Shown: positions 1 through 8,798 of the stretch, in pieces
Numbering within the stretch: position 1 is the first letter of the stretch
Layout: each line of letters starts with the position of its first letter
DNA from: Gammaproteobacteria bacterium
Lineage (GTDB): Bacteria > Pseudomonadota > Gammaproteobacteria > JAJFKO01
Reading direction: 5' to 3'
DNA length: 64,000 bases
Assembly: GCA_028284465.1 (NCBI GenBank)
Contig: JANQRR010000024.1
Coordinates: 1-64,000 of the forward strand
Translations under genes and position numbers: made by a program
The notes under the pieces: generated by a model
Told to the model about the DNA's origin: nothing
The model's input: only the letters and a program-made list of their open reading frames with translations
Databases searched by the model: none

Positions 1-2
1 GA

Positions 3-215
3 TTTAGATATATATTCGCTAGGCTCTCTGAGAAAAGCTCTAGTACAAGCAAAAACGTTATCTTGATAGGTCAAGTAATCGCCAAAATTTTGCCGATACA
101 GATTTCTTATTCGTATTCACACCCTGAGTTAAGTGATAATTACTTATTAACTTCATGGCTGTTTAATGCTAACTTAAACTATCATGTCAAACCAATATAT
201 AATTGTAAGAAATAG
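3..215 (+). CDS. C-terminal tail of an unidentified protein (partial, enters from the left edge)
   Basis: One frame is open from the window edge to a TAG at 213-215 and reads as about 70 residues with a plausible mixed composition. The other two plus-strand frames close early. No family is recognisable and no start is in the window, so it could be chance reading of AT-rich DNA. The rest of 216-357 is AT-rich with a weak hairpin at about 237-255 (seven-base arms, five-base loop), and I see no other gene there. Confidence 0.3.
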   Translation, partial: FRYIFARLSEKSSSTSKNVILIGQVIAKILPIQISYSYSHPELSDNYLLTSWLFNANLNYHVKPIYNCKK

Positions 216-357
216 ACATATAAATTGTATTTGCTTTCTCTTTTAAAGAAAGAGATATTATATCAAAAAAAAGTATCATGAAATGTGTGACAAACATATG
301 CTGCAATTACTAGAAGGATTGAAGGATATGCATATCATTTTAACCTAAAGTAATAAA

Positions 358-1140
358 TTAATCATTATTAATATCATTATAATTAATGTCATTTGCTAAA
401 ATAGCTTTGCTCACAGCAGCAACTTTAGTGGCAACATTAAGCTTTTTCATTACATTAGTCAAATAATCACGAACTGTATACTCTGATATATTGAGTATTT
501 GTGCGGTTTCCCACGCTGTTTTACCCTTGGCTGCCCAAATTAAGCATTCAGATTCACGCGTGGTTAAATGGGATCTAAAGCTATCAGGAAAGCAATTCAA
601 AATTTCTTTATATTTTTGGTGAATGAGGTTTCCCAAGATCGATAAATATTGTTTGATTTGTTCTAATTCATTTTCTGCTAAATATTTATGGTCATGCAAA
701 AGAAAAGTTAATACGGCGTAAGCATTGCCCGGTTCGTGTATAGTGAAGCAAATACCTGTATTGATCTCATAGGTTGAATACCATTCCATTATCTGATTTT
801 GTTCATTTGTTAATGCCGCATAATCAATCATGTCTCGCCACAACATAGGCTTTTGTGAGTGTTTATACGCATAGTGCAGCACAGGACAATTAAATACTTG
901 TTTCTTACCGCGAATGTAATCTTCTTCAAATTCTTTTGGATAATCATTTACTGCAGTTAATATTTGTTGTTTAGATTGAAATTTATTAGGGGCAACCATA
1001 TGCCAAAAATTCTTGAGTTGTAATTGTGAGGTAAGATCTGAGAGAAATTCTATGAGCTCATGGTCATTATTAATCACCATGAGCTCTTGAATTGTTCTAG
1101 CAATATTTATAGAAGGACGTATTTTTCCATATTTAGACAT
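358..1140 (-). CDS. LuxR-family transcriptional regulator
   Basis: DNA-binding regulator of about 260 residues. The C-terminal 65 residues hold a clear LuxR/GerE helix-turn-helix: the stretch LTTRESECLIWAAKGKTAWE leads into a recognition helix region with EYTVRDYLTNVMKKL. The N-terminal 170 residues resemble an autoinducer-binding-like sensory domain, but no ligand can be assigned and no luxI-type synthase is nearby, so it would be a solo regulator. I place the start at the ATG at 1140, with AGGA eight bases upstream. A longer reading from a TTG at 1161 would overlap the preceding gene. It follows the racemase-family gene by 10 bases on the same strand, so the two are probably co-transcribed. 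By position it may control the adjacent NRPS locus, which is inference. Confidence 0.85.
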   Translation of the reverse strand: MSKYGKIRPSINIARTIQELMVINNDHELIEFLSDLTSQLQLKNFWHMVAPNKFQSKQQILTAVNDYPKEFEEDYIRGKKQVFNCPVLHYAYKHSQKPMLWRDMIDYAALTNEQNQIMEWYSTYEINTGICFTIHEPGNAYAVLTFLLHDHKYLAENELEQIKQYLSILGNLIHQKYKEILNCFPDSFRSHLTTRESECLIWAAKGKTAWETAQILNISEYTVRDYLTNVMKKLNVATKVAAVSKAILANDINYNDINND

Positions 1141-1150
1141 TTTCAATATC

Positions 1151-2071
1151 CTACATACCAAAAGAAATAAGTCTTTTATCCATGCTATTTAAAGTGTACA
1201 TATCTTTCGTTACTGCTAACTGCAAAGCTGCTTTAGCCATAGCATCTGTTGTATCTATAACTGAGCAATTAAGGTTATCTTTATTTAGCACTTCAGGAAG
1301 TTCTGTACAAGCTAATATCATTGCATCACAGTCTTCTTTTAATAATTTTAATTGTTTAATCACTCTATTTACAGAAGTTTGGTTAATTTTATCTGGGATG
1401 ATTTCATCCATAATCAATGCATGGATCCGTTCACGCAATCCTTTATTGGGAACAATTGTTGAAATACCTGCTTTTTCTAGTACTTCATCGTAAAGTCGAC
1501 TTTCCATTATGTATTGTGTACCAAGAACCGCTACTCTTTTAAGACGTTGTTTTTTACACTGATCTACAACAATATCAAGCATACTTAATACGGGCAATGG
1601 CGATTTTTCTTGAATCTCATGTATTCTAACATGAGGTGTATTCGAAGGTATAATAACAAATTCTGATCCAGCTTGTTCTAATGCCCGAATTGATCGCAAT
1701 ATTGACTTAGAAAAAGAATCCCAATCTTCTTTATCAGCTGCTTCTTTATACTTATTAAATGGTAATGTATGTATGGTAAATTCAGGATGCCTACCCTCTT
1801 TATCTATACTTGCTGCTTTAGCTACAATTCTTTTAGCACATGAACAAGCTCCTACAGTGGTTACACCAACAATACCAATATGCCATGGAGACTTAATGGA
1901 AGATGGCATTGGTTGCATATTAAGATGTCTTGTATGGCCAACATTGCTGATTATTGGAGATAAAGACGTTAGTGACATGCCAATAGATCTTGAGCCCCTA
2001 AATATTGTCGATAAAGATGTTGGTTGCGTGCCAACAGGTTTTAACCCCTTGGTTAATCCTGATAAAAACAT
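1151..2071 (-). CDS. Aspartate/glutamate racemase family protein with N-terminal extension
   Basis: Member of the Asp/Glu racemase (RacD/YgeA-like) family, which interconverts L- and D-acidic amino acids without a cofactor using two cysteines. The core begins near residue 63 (WHIGIVGVTT). The second catalytic site is intact (ACTELP, Cys255), but the usual Cys-Asn-Thr at the first site reads Ser-Asn-Thr (143-145). Family members with a hydroxyl residue at one site exist, so activity may be altered or one-directional. The start at 2071 is supported by AAAGGAG seven bases upstream. This leaves an unusual 60-residue leader with no Asp or Glu. The gene is divergent from the NRPS and may supply a D-amino acid or process an intermediate, but that is inference. 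Confidence 0.8.
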   Translation of the reverse strand: MFLSGLTKGLKPVGTQPTSLSTIFRGSRSIGMSLTSLSPIISNVGHTRHLNMQPMPSSIKSPWHIGIVGVTTVGACSCAKRIVAKAASIDKEGRHPEFTIHTLPFNKYKEAADKEDWDSFSKSILRSIRALEQAGSEFVIIPSNTPHVRIHEIQEKSPLPVLSMLDIVVDQCKKQRLKRVAVLGTQYIMESRLYDEVLEKAGISTIVPNKGLRERIHALIMDEIIPDKINQTSVNRVIKQLKLLKEDCDAMILACTELPEVLNKDNLNCSVIDTTDAMAKAALQLAVTKDMYTLNSMDKRLISFGM

Positions 2072-2136
2072 ATTGAACTCCTTTAGAGCATTATTAATGA
2101 GTTAATATTTTTTATCGAAAATAAGTTGCTGTCTAG

Positions 2137-2188
2137 CCCTACATTTTTAGGGATATGAAGACATTATTAGCACTATTTCTGTTATAAT
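2137..2188 (+). promoter_or_regulatory. Candidate promoter and dyad operator before the NRPS gene
   Basis: The divergent 239-base gap holds a perfect dyad at 2137-2152 (CCCTA, six bases, TAGGG) about 31 bases upstream of a consensus -10 hexamer TATAAT at 2183-2188. The -35 region is poor (GACATT at 17 bases), as expected for an activator-dependent promoter. The dyad centre lies near -50 from the inferred start site. It is a reasonable binding site for the neighbouring LuxR-type protein, but this is a positional guess. Confidence 0.35.
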
Positions 2189-2310
2189 ATCTCTTGCTTC
2201 TAGCTAACATTCATGACTTCAGTTTTCACTATCACATAACAGCTTAAAACAAACTATATTACGCTGTTATAAATAATTGGAGGCTGTAAAAACATAGGGA
2301 CTTTAGTAAC

Positions 2311-5300
2311 ATGGCACTTACTCTTTTAGAGCTCACGGAACCACAAAAGCGCTTATGGTTTGAATGGAAACTCAACCCCGAAAGTATAGCATACAACACA
2401 ACCATTGCCTACAAGTTACAAGGAGATATTAATTACTCTACTTTAAACGCTGCCGTTAATATTTTAAATGAACAACATGCATCTCTTAGAACGTTCTTTA
2501 AAGAAATCGATGAGATCCCAAAACAATGCATACTGGAAACGTTACATTGTTCTATTGAATACGTTGAATTGCTCTCAGCAAAAAATGATAAAATTTCTGC
2601 TTATGATAAAAGCATTCAAATGCTATATGCTTATTTAAATAAACCTTTTGCTCTTGATACTCACCCATTACATCGTTACATGTTAATTAAATTAAACCAT
2701 AATGAATATATATTCGGACTGACATGGCATCATATTATTATTGATGCTCCATCTGTAAGAATGCTGATAAAAGAATTGGCTTTTATATACAATAGTTTGC
2801 TCAGTGATCAATTGCCCGAACAGTATTATTGTAACGATCATTTAATTAAACATGTTACAGCACGCACAAAAAAAACTTCTTGTCATACAACACAAACCAT
2901 AGCTTATTGGAAAAACAAGCTGGCTAATGCACGTTTGGCAGTCACATTTCCTAAAAAAAGTATTCCAGACAACGCGCCATTCTCTGGAGAAAGGATCCAT
3001 ATCATTCTCTCCAAACGACATTCTCAAGTGATTTTCAATGCAGCCAAACACAATAAAACCACACTTTTTATTTATCTAGCAGCCGCATTAAACGTGGTTT
3101 TGTTTAATTACACCCAACAGGATGATATTTGTGTTGGTTATTCTGTTAGTGATAGAACTCTTGAAACTAAAAACGATATTGGTTTTTTTGTAAATACGTT
3201 GATACTACGAAATCAATTACATCCTGACATGACATTCCTTGAATTAATTAAGGCGATAAATCAGCAACGAAAAGCCGATAAACAACATCAAAACATCCCT
3301 ACCCTTGATATACTTGCGCAGTTAAGACGTTCAAAAACAAAACATAGTATGGACACGTTTAATATCATCTTGAATCAGTCGCTCGCTATTTCAGATACGT
3401 TAGCATTGGATCATTGTTCATGTGACTATATCTATTTAACCTCTATTGATCCACAAGTTGACTTTATGCTGCGATTTGACAAATCAAGCTGCCTCGAGTT
3501 TGACTTTGAATATAATACACATAACTATGAGGCTATCGTATTTAAACAAATGATTAATAGCCTGATCAAATGGTTAATTTACGTTTCAAGCGATCCTCAC
3601 ACAAAAATTTATCCTTTTTATAGCGTTACTGCTCGTATGCGAAAGCGACAAATCAATCGTTGGAATCACACTACCGTGCCGCTTGACACTGTCAATGTAC
3701 TGCGTTTATTTGAACATCAAGCCTTATCAAATGACAGTAACATTGCATTAATGGATGAGAATGAACATTTGACCTATTCCGCGCTTAATTATCAAATCAA
3801 TCAGTTATCGCATTACTTATTATCACAAGGTGTCCGCAAGAATGATATTGTTGCCGTCATGCTCGATCGTAGTTTATCTTATGTCATCACGGTATTCGCT
3901 ATTCTTAAAATAGGCGCGGCATACTTGCCGCTTGATCGGCAATTACCTTCAGAGCGAATGCATTTTATCATTAAAGACGCTCATCCTCGTTGTCTAATAA
4001 CGCATACTCAACATATCCACCAATGTAATTTCACTTGTCCGGTATTATGTCTTGATGAAGTCACAAACGACATTGCACAATGCGATATTAACAATCCAGA
4101 CATTGTTATCAATGCGCATGATTTAGCCTATGTGATTTATACGTCTGGCTCAACGGGTCAACCCAAAGGCGTTATGATTGAACATAACAGTCTAAGTAAT
4201 CGGATCCAATGGATGCAATCGGTATTTTCTTTACAGACAAGCGATAAAATTCTTCATAAAACCCCTTGTGTTTTCGATGTGTCTGTATGGGAATTACTTT
4301 GGCCATTAGCGTATGGCGCACAACTCATTATTACTCCTCCCGGGCAGCATAAAGACATCGATAGCCTCATTCACCTCATCGACTCGTTTGGGATCACCTT
4401 ATTACATTTTATCCCGTCTATGCTGAGCTTTTTCCTTGAAAGCCACTTGAATGGCTGTCACACCCTGAAATATGTGATTTGCAGCGGCGAAGCTTTGCAG
4501 GTTAAAGACCGAGATAACTTCTATAAAAAATTACCTCATGTCAAACTGTATAATTTATATGGCCCTACCGAAGCGACCATTGATGTTACTTACTGGGATT
4601 GTCAACAACACATAAATACGACGGTGCCGATCGGCAAGCCTATCTGGAATACTGAAATTTACATCATGGATAACATGCAAGAATTGCTCCCTGTGGGGGT
4701 AACAGGTGAAATTGTTATTGGTGGAACCGGCCTTGCAAGAGGTTATTTAAATAGGCTGGCAATAACAAAAAAAGCATTTATCCCACACCCTTTTAAACAT
4801 GGAGAAAGACTTTACCGTAGTGGTGATTTAGGCCGTTATTTAATAAATGGTGCGATTGAATATCTCGGGCGAATGGATGATCAAATCAAGATAAACGGTA
4901 TTCGGGTTGAATTAGGCGAGATAGAAACGATGATCAAGCACTATCAGGGTGTTAACCATGCCGTTATCTTAACAACAAAAAATAACGCTACGCAATCAAC
5001 TCAACTGATAGGCTATTTATTGGTTGAAAAAAATATTAGTGTAACAAAAGAAGAACTGATTTCAGGCTTAAAATCCTATGTCTCAACTCAATTGCCTGAT
5101 TATATGCGACCGTCAAATTATATTATCCTCGATCAATTTCCTTTGTTAGTCAGTGGAAAAGTAGATAAAGCACGTTTAGCAAAAACACCACAACGGCTGA
5201 CTGAAGAACTCTACATCGCACCTCGTAGTGAGCTTGAAAAAACATTAGTTGACTTATGGCAAAACCTATTAAAAATAGACCACGTTGGGATCGGTGATGA

Positions 5301-5457
5301 TTTTTTTCTATTAGGCGGACATTCACTACTGGCAATTCAACTGATTACAGCGATCCGCAAAACATTTAACATCACAATTCGTTTGGATACCTTTCTTAAA
5401 AACCCAACCATTGCAAATGTGGTGACGTTGATAGCCGCTTCAATATTGCAACGATGA
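2311..5457 (+). CDS. Single-module nonribosomal peptide synthetase (condensation-adenylation-carrier), predicted serine-activating
   Basis: A 1048-residue NRPS module. Condensation domain is at about residues 5-440, with active-site HHIIIDAPS near 140. Adenylation domain is at about 455-960, with A3 YTSGSTGQPKG near 612, A4 FDVSVWE, A5 NLYGPTEA and A10 SGKVDK. Carrier domain is at about 970-1048, with the phosphopantetheine serine in LGGHSLL near 1006. Reading the ten specificity positions against the GrsA frame gives D-V-W-H-I-S-L-I-D-K, one conservative change from the usual L-serine code. There is no loading module and no thioesterase in the protein. The C domain must therefore accept an acyl or aminoacyl donor from elsewhere, and release probably uses the carrier-thioesterase encoded convergently 34 bases away. 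The start ATG follows an AGGGA site by about ten bases, and no earlier in-frame start exists. Confidence 0.93.
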   Translation: MALTLLELTEPQKRLWFEWKLNPESIAYNTTIAYKLQGDINYSTLNAAVNILNEQHASLRTFFKEIDEIPKQCILETLHCSIEYVELLSAKNDKISAYDKSIQMLYAYLNKPFALDTHPLHRYMLIKLNHNEYIFGLTWHHIIIDAPSVRMLIKELAFIYNSLLSDQLPEQYYCNDHLIKHVTARTKKTSCHTTQTIAYWKNKLANARLAVTFPKKSIPDNAPFSGERIHIILSKRHSQVIFNAAKHNKTTLFIYLAAALNVVLFNYTQQDDICVGYSVSDRTLETKNDIGFFVNTLILRNQLHPDMTFLELIKAINQQRKADKQHQNIPTLDILAQLRRSKTKHSMDTFNIILNQSLAISDTLALDHCSCDYIYLTSIDPQVDFMLRFDKSSCLEFDFEYNTHNYEAIVFKQMINSLIKWLIYVSSDPHTKIYPFYSVTARMRKRQINRWNHTTVPLDTVNVLRLFEHQALSNDSNIALMDENEHLTYSALNYQINQLSHYLLSQGVRKNDIVAVMLDRSLSYVITVFAILKIGAAYLPLDRQLPSERMHFIIKDAHPRCLITHTQHIHQCNFTCPVLCLDEVTNDIAQCDINNPDIVINAHDLAYVIYTSGSTGQPKGVMIEHNSLSNRIQWMQSVFSLQTSDKILHKTPCVFDVSVWELLWPLAYGAQLIITPPGQHKDIDSLIHLIDSFGITLLHFIPSMLSFFLESHLNGCHTLKYVICSGEALQVKDRDNFYKKLPHVKLYNLYGPTEATIDVTYWDCQQHINTTVPIGKPIWNTEIYIMDNMQELLPVGVTGEIVIGGTGLARGYLNRLAITKKAFIPHPFKHGERLYRSGDLGRYLINGAIEYLGRMDDQIKINGIRVELGEIETMIKHYQGVNHAVILTTKNNATQSTQLIGYLLVEKNISVTKEELISGLKSYVSTQLPDYMRPSNYIILDQFPLLVSGKVDKARLAKTPQRLTEELYIAPRSELEKTLVDLWQNLLKIDHVGIGDDFFLLGGHSLLAIQLITAIRKTFNITIRLDTFLKNPTIANVVTLIAASILQR

Positions 5458-5491
5458 ATCACATTCCTTTCAATTTCAGCACCGATCTTAC

Positions 5492-6622
5492 TTAACTTAA
5501 AATAGCCTCAAGGTCATTTCTCAACGATTTAAAAAAGCCTTCGTCTTTTATAATAGAAAAATGATCAACATCAATGACATGTTGTATTTGTAATGAATGG
5601 GGGTCTTTGCAAAAACGTTCCCAAGCTGAAATATCACATTCAGAATGCTCATTGACAAGACGAGGAGCACTTGCCGTATAAACGTATAACTGATCGACTA
5701 AAAAATCAGGGTCATAATGTAGTGAAGCGGTAAAATTTGCTTTTGATACAACAAGCATGGCTAAAAATTGCTTGAGCTTTAACGACATTGCCTCTGTGAC
5801 GTTCCCTTGTGTTAACCAAGTTTCAATGACATTAGTCGCATCACCTAATAGCTGCTCAATAATGTCTTGCTTGGTTAAGTGCAGATAGTTTAAAGGCTCT
5901 AAGTCAAAATGCTCAGGCAATTGAATATCAAGATGTTCAGCTATCAACGTGATCAATACCCATAATCTGACAATGTAACTTTCATTTGTGCATGTAGCAT
6001 CAATTGTTGGTGCCCGTGCATCAATAATCCCGCAATAAGCCACATTGCGATGATACTGTTGAAGCTGATGATAACAGGCAAGTGCTAATTGCCCCCCGAA
6101 AGACCAGCCAATCATATGTAATGGGTTTTCTTGCTGGTGGTAACACATAGCTGCTGCCGTGTATTTAGCAATATGATTTAAATTCGTCAGTAATTCAATG
6201 CTCTGGCTCACTAGCATTTGAGCAGGTGCATCGAGCGCAATAATGTTAAATTGATTCATGTGTTCGCTATTAGCAAGTGACTGGAATGCTCGTGCAATTC
6301 CACTGACCGGATGTAGGCAAAATATATTAGGTTTTTTCGGCTGATAATCCTGCAAAAATGTAAACGAATCGATATAGTATTGCAGTAATAATACATGTTT
6401 CGTTAAACTTGCAATCGTCAATTGTTTTGGTAACGGTGCTAATAATGGCTCTATTGGTTCACCATTGCTGAGAGTAAACTGTTGGCTAACCTTGTGTAAT
6501 ATGGTTTGTAATTGCTGTGAATTCCCACCGAGGGCATAAAACTCACTATTGAAGTAAATACTATCATTAGTATTAAAAACGCTTTTCCAAATAGAATGCA
6601 TTTGCTTGATAGAGCTCTTCAT
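5492..6622 (-). CDS. Free-standing peptidyl-carrier/thioesterase protein
   Basis: A 376-residue two-domain NRPS termination protein. Residues 1-75 form a carrier domain with the attachment motif LGGNS (Ser35). Residues about 95-376 form a type I thioesterase of alpha/beta-hydrolase fold, with nucleophile motif GWSFGG (Ser174) and a likely catalytic histidine in DVDHFSI near 356. This is the usual end of an NRPS chain but separated from any condensation or adenylation domain, so it must act in trans with the convergent NRPS. It lies 4 bases downstream of the methyltransferase and is probably co-transcribed with it. Whether its carrier is loaded by the neighbour's adenylation domain or receives the chain by transthiolation cannot be read from sequence. 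Confidence 0.88.
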   Translation of the reverse strand: MKSSIKQMHSIWKSVFNTNDSIYFNSEFYALGGNSQQLQTILHKVSQQFTLSNGEPIEPLLAPLPKQLTIASLTKHVLLLQYYIDSFTFLQDYQPKKPNIFCLHPVSGIARAFQSLANSEHMNQFNIIALDAPAQMLVSQSIELLTNLNHIAKYTAAAMCYHQQENPLHMIGWSFGGQLALACYHQLQQYHRNVAYCGIIDARAPTIDATCTNESYIVRLWVLITLIAEHLDIQLPEHFDLEPLNYLHLTKQDIIEQLLGDATNVIETWLTQGNVTEAMSLKLKQFLAMLVVSKANFTASLHYDPDFLVDQLYVYTASAPRLVNEHSECDISAWERFCKDPHSLQIQHVIDVDHFSIIKDEGFFKSLRNDLEAILS

Positions 6623-6626
6623 AACG

Positions 6627-7439
6627 TTATGGTTTCTGTCCTTTGATTAACAAACACCGATAAAAACCAATGATCACTTGGTTATCACATTCAAGTTTTT
6701 TTAATTCCTGCAAGACATGTTTAAATTCCAAATCAGAAAAGTCTTGATACACCGTATGGCGTGTACTTATAGCCCCAAGACGTAAAAAACTTTTTTTATA
6801 ACTATCACACAAAACCGGTTGATTAACTTTGATTTCGATATTCTGACAATTGTTGTCATGATAATAACGATATAATTCACTGGGAAAATCACTCGCTAAA
6901 TGAGACGCTAGCGCATAATTGTTGTTCATCAAAAAAAACTGGTCAACGATGGTTTGATGCGGACAAGAAAAATGACCATCTTGTATAGCACTTAAGGCTT
7001 CATAAATTAAAAGCCCTGATGAATTTAAGGAAGCATATAATTGATTCACAATCTCACGACGCCCTTGAGTAATAAATTCAATAACCGCACGACCATAAAT
7101 CAAATCAAACCTTTCATTTAAAGTCTCAAGTTCACGAATATCTCGCGCTATAAATTCAATATTGGAAATACCCTTTTCCTTTGCAGTTTGTTCTGCAATG
7201 CGTAATTGTTCAGGGCTATTATCACAAGCAATTACGTGACCTTTAGGCATAACTTTTTGCGCAAGCCAACACGCCATCTGTCCCGTGCCACAACCAATTT
7301 CCAGGATTTTCATGCCTGATTGCAAACCACTCTGCAACAAAAACGCAAATGTTCCTGGATTATAAAGTTTATTTAAAAGTGCTAGTCGTTGTCGATCGAC
7401 TTCCCCAGTTGCAATAAAATAATCGTTTCTACTATCCAT
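6627..7439 (-). CDS. SAM-dependent methyltransferase (class I)
   Basis: A 270-residue Rossmann-fold methyltransferase. Motif I is at residues 45-54 (ILEIGCGTGQ), followed by an acidic residue at the end of strand 2 (VIACDNSPE) and a RDIRELETL motif typical of the SAM-binding half. The substrate is not predictable. Its position directly upstream of the carrier-thioesterase gene in the same direction suggests that it tailors the NRPS product, by N-, O- or carboxyl-methylation. It is the last gene before the distal end of the tRNA-His island. Confidence 0.85.
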   Translation of the reverse strand: MDSRNDYFIATGEVDRQRLALLNKLYNPGTFAFLLQSGLQSGMKILEIGCGTGQMACWLAQKVMPKGHVIACDNSPEQLRIAEQTAKEKGISNIEFIARDIRELETLNERFDLIYGRAVIEFITQGRREIVNQLYASLNSSGLLIYEALSAIQDGHFSCPHQTIVDQFFLMNNNYALASHLASDFPSELYRYYHDNNCQNIEIKVNQPVLCDSYKKSFLRLGAISTRHTVYQDFSDLEFKHVLQELKKLECDNQVIIGFYRCLLIKGQKP

Positions 7440-7567
7440 GACATTTACTCTAAAGCGTTGGTAATGAATATTGTAAGTACTTTACCTATTTATTTTTTCA
7501 GTTGGAAGTGCAATTGGTGGCTTGGTGGCAAATGAGTACTGATTGTGACGCATGACCTATAAAGCAA

Positions 7568-7614
7568 ATGGGGTGAACGATGGGACCCGAACCCACGACA
7601 ACCGGAATCACAAT
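7568..7614 (+). repeat. Distal attachment site: partial copy of the tRNA-His 3' half
   Basis: A 47-bp copy of the 3' part of the tRNA-His gene (anticodon loop to CCA end, minus-strand sense). It matches 15758-15804 with one mismatch (at 7587) and loses all similarity right after the anticodon region. Truncated tRNA 3' copies are the standard footprint of a tyrosine-integrase element. An integrase fragment begins immediately beside it, so this is the far att site of the island. Confidence 0.88.
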
Positions 7615-7775
7615 AGATAGACCAGAAGTCGATCTTAAACGGAGAATTGTCACAATCCTTGGTTATAAATCAAAAAGTGGAAAAACACGCCACATTCCCC
7701 TTAATTCAGAAGCATTAGAAACATTTGAAATCTGGCTACGCCAAACATCTGCTATCGAAGGAAGTAGCTTCAAAG
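7615..7775 (+). pseudogene. Tyrosine integrase, middle fragment
   Basis: Directly beside the att repeat, about 50 codons match the segment of phage-type tyrosine recombinases just after the first catalytic arginine: LKRRIVTILGYKSKSGKTRH followed by IPLNSEALETFEIWLRQTS, including the catalytic beta-hairpin lysine region. The first arginine box and the N-terminal domain are missing on the left. On the right, similarity stops around 7770, where IS-like sequence begins. Its natural continuation is found inverted at 15405-15643. Confidence 0.75.
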
Positions 7776-7871
7776 TTAGGTGTTTCGCCAAGGGTAATCT
7801 TACCTTAAAGTAAGTCCGTTGTTAAGTAGAATTTTCTGTTAATTTTTTGACACCTAACAGGAGATTCGAAG

Positions 7872-7958
7872 ATGAAGAAGAGTAAGTTGACAAAAGCGCA
7901 AGTCATAGCCTTATTAAACGAAGGAAAAGTCGGTGTGCCGGTAAATGACTTTGCTTAA
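7872..7958 (+). pseudogene. IS3-family transposase OrfA, N-terminal remnant
   Basis: Twenty-eight codons beginning MKKSKLTKAQVIALLNEGK match the start of IS3-group OrfA (helix-turn-helix transposase subunit) and then stop at TAA. An AGGAG site lies upstream. The rest of OrfA and all of OrfB are absent, so this is a dead left end. The preceding bases (about 7776-7871) are probably the IS terminus. Confidence 0.7.
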
Positions 7959-7962
7959 GGTG

Positions 7963-8109
7963 ATTAAAAATAAACGTGTGTTTCCATAGAATGAAGCCGT
8001 TTTTAAAACTGTATTTGGTAATCAATAATGTCTTAAAAAAATGGACTATGGCAATTAGAAACTGGAAAGAAGCGATGAATCGGTTATAGAGTTCGCTGAC
8101 CGTTTCTAA
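7963..8109 (+). pseudogene. IS256 (Mutator)-family transposase, decayed C-terminal remnant
   Basis: Read with two frame changes, the segment gives the IS256 C-terminus: a KRVFP..NEAVFKTV stretch, then NNVLKKWTMAIRNWKEAMNR, then VIEFADRF and a stop. The match to the conserved KKWTM-I-NW motif is good despite an in-frame stop and frameshifts. It abuts the IS3 remnant, so one element inserted into or recombined with the other. From 8110 to 8360 I see only AT-rich sequence, with a possible IS256 terminus (TTTACACAAA) near 8130. Confidence 0.65.
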
Positions 8110-8360
8110 CGTCAGCATATTGTGAGTGGCTATTTACACAAATCAATGGAAAGACTCTTCAATGTACCAATTTAACGAAAATAAAAAAGTTTAACGGATA
8201 ATATTCATTATCTCCATTGTTTTTCTTAAGATAATCTCAATATCTAAAGTATTTGATATTTATTTAAAGTTATTTCACATCAGACTTCACATTGAATTGA
8301 CATAAATAAGCCTGATAACTTACTCAAACTTTTTTATAAGTTATCTTTAATTTTGTAAGC

Positions 8361-8798
8361 CTATAACCTTGGCATTGTGGAAGTTGCACCACTATCGCAA
8401 TAAGCTCCCACCGTTTTTTCAACACTTTCACAAAATTGCTCACCGCCACTCTCTCTTCCAATGTTAAATATAGGTGATAGAAACCCAATAAGGTTGCCTA
8501 GCCCTTGGCCGGCTTTTTCTGGATCTTGAAAGGTAAAATAAAGCATTATTGCCAATAGAAGGACGCATCCACCGAGGACTACATTTACAGTTGCATGTCT
8601 TCTAGCTCTTGACGCATGTCTTCTAGCTCTTGCTTGAGCTCTAAGCGTTTCACCTGTGGCTTCATTATAAGCGCCTTCTATGGTATTCGCAGCGTTTAGT
8701 AAATTATGATTATTCAGGAAACTCCAAGTATAAGTACCTTCTTCCCGAATGACCCTAAGTGAATTTTCCATTCGTTGAGCTGGTGTTCCTCTTCGCAT
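8361..8798 (-). CDS. Hypothetical single-pass membrane protein, island cargo
   Basis: A 145-residue protein of no family I recognise. The ATG at 8798 is preceded by AAAGGAG at good spacing, which favours it over a TTG seven codons earlier. Visible features are an internal basic repeat (RRHASRARRHA) near residues 60-72, one strong transmembrane segment just after it (VVLGGCVLLLAIMLYFTF), and a C-terminal part with two cysteines that may face the periplasm. Its only neighbours are the IS remnants and the ankyrin-patatin gene, which is transcribed away from it. Confidence 0.6.
   Translation of the reverse strand: MRRGTPAQRMENSLRVIREEGTYTWSFLNNHNLLNAANTIEGAYNEATGETLRAQARARRHASRARRHATVNVVLGGCVLLLAIMLYFTFQDPEKAGQGLGNLIGFLSPIFNIGRESGGEQFCESVEKTVGAYCDSGATSTMPRL

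Noticed and set aside
1151..1918. Racemase starting at the internal ATG at 1918
   Set aside because: It would match the usual family length, but the strong ribosome site belongs to the ATG at 2071.
7580..7813. The integrase fragment as a complete small gene
   Set aside because: Its apparent start lies inside the att repeat and it lacks the catalytic boxes on both sides.
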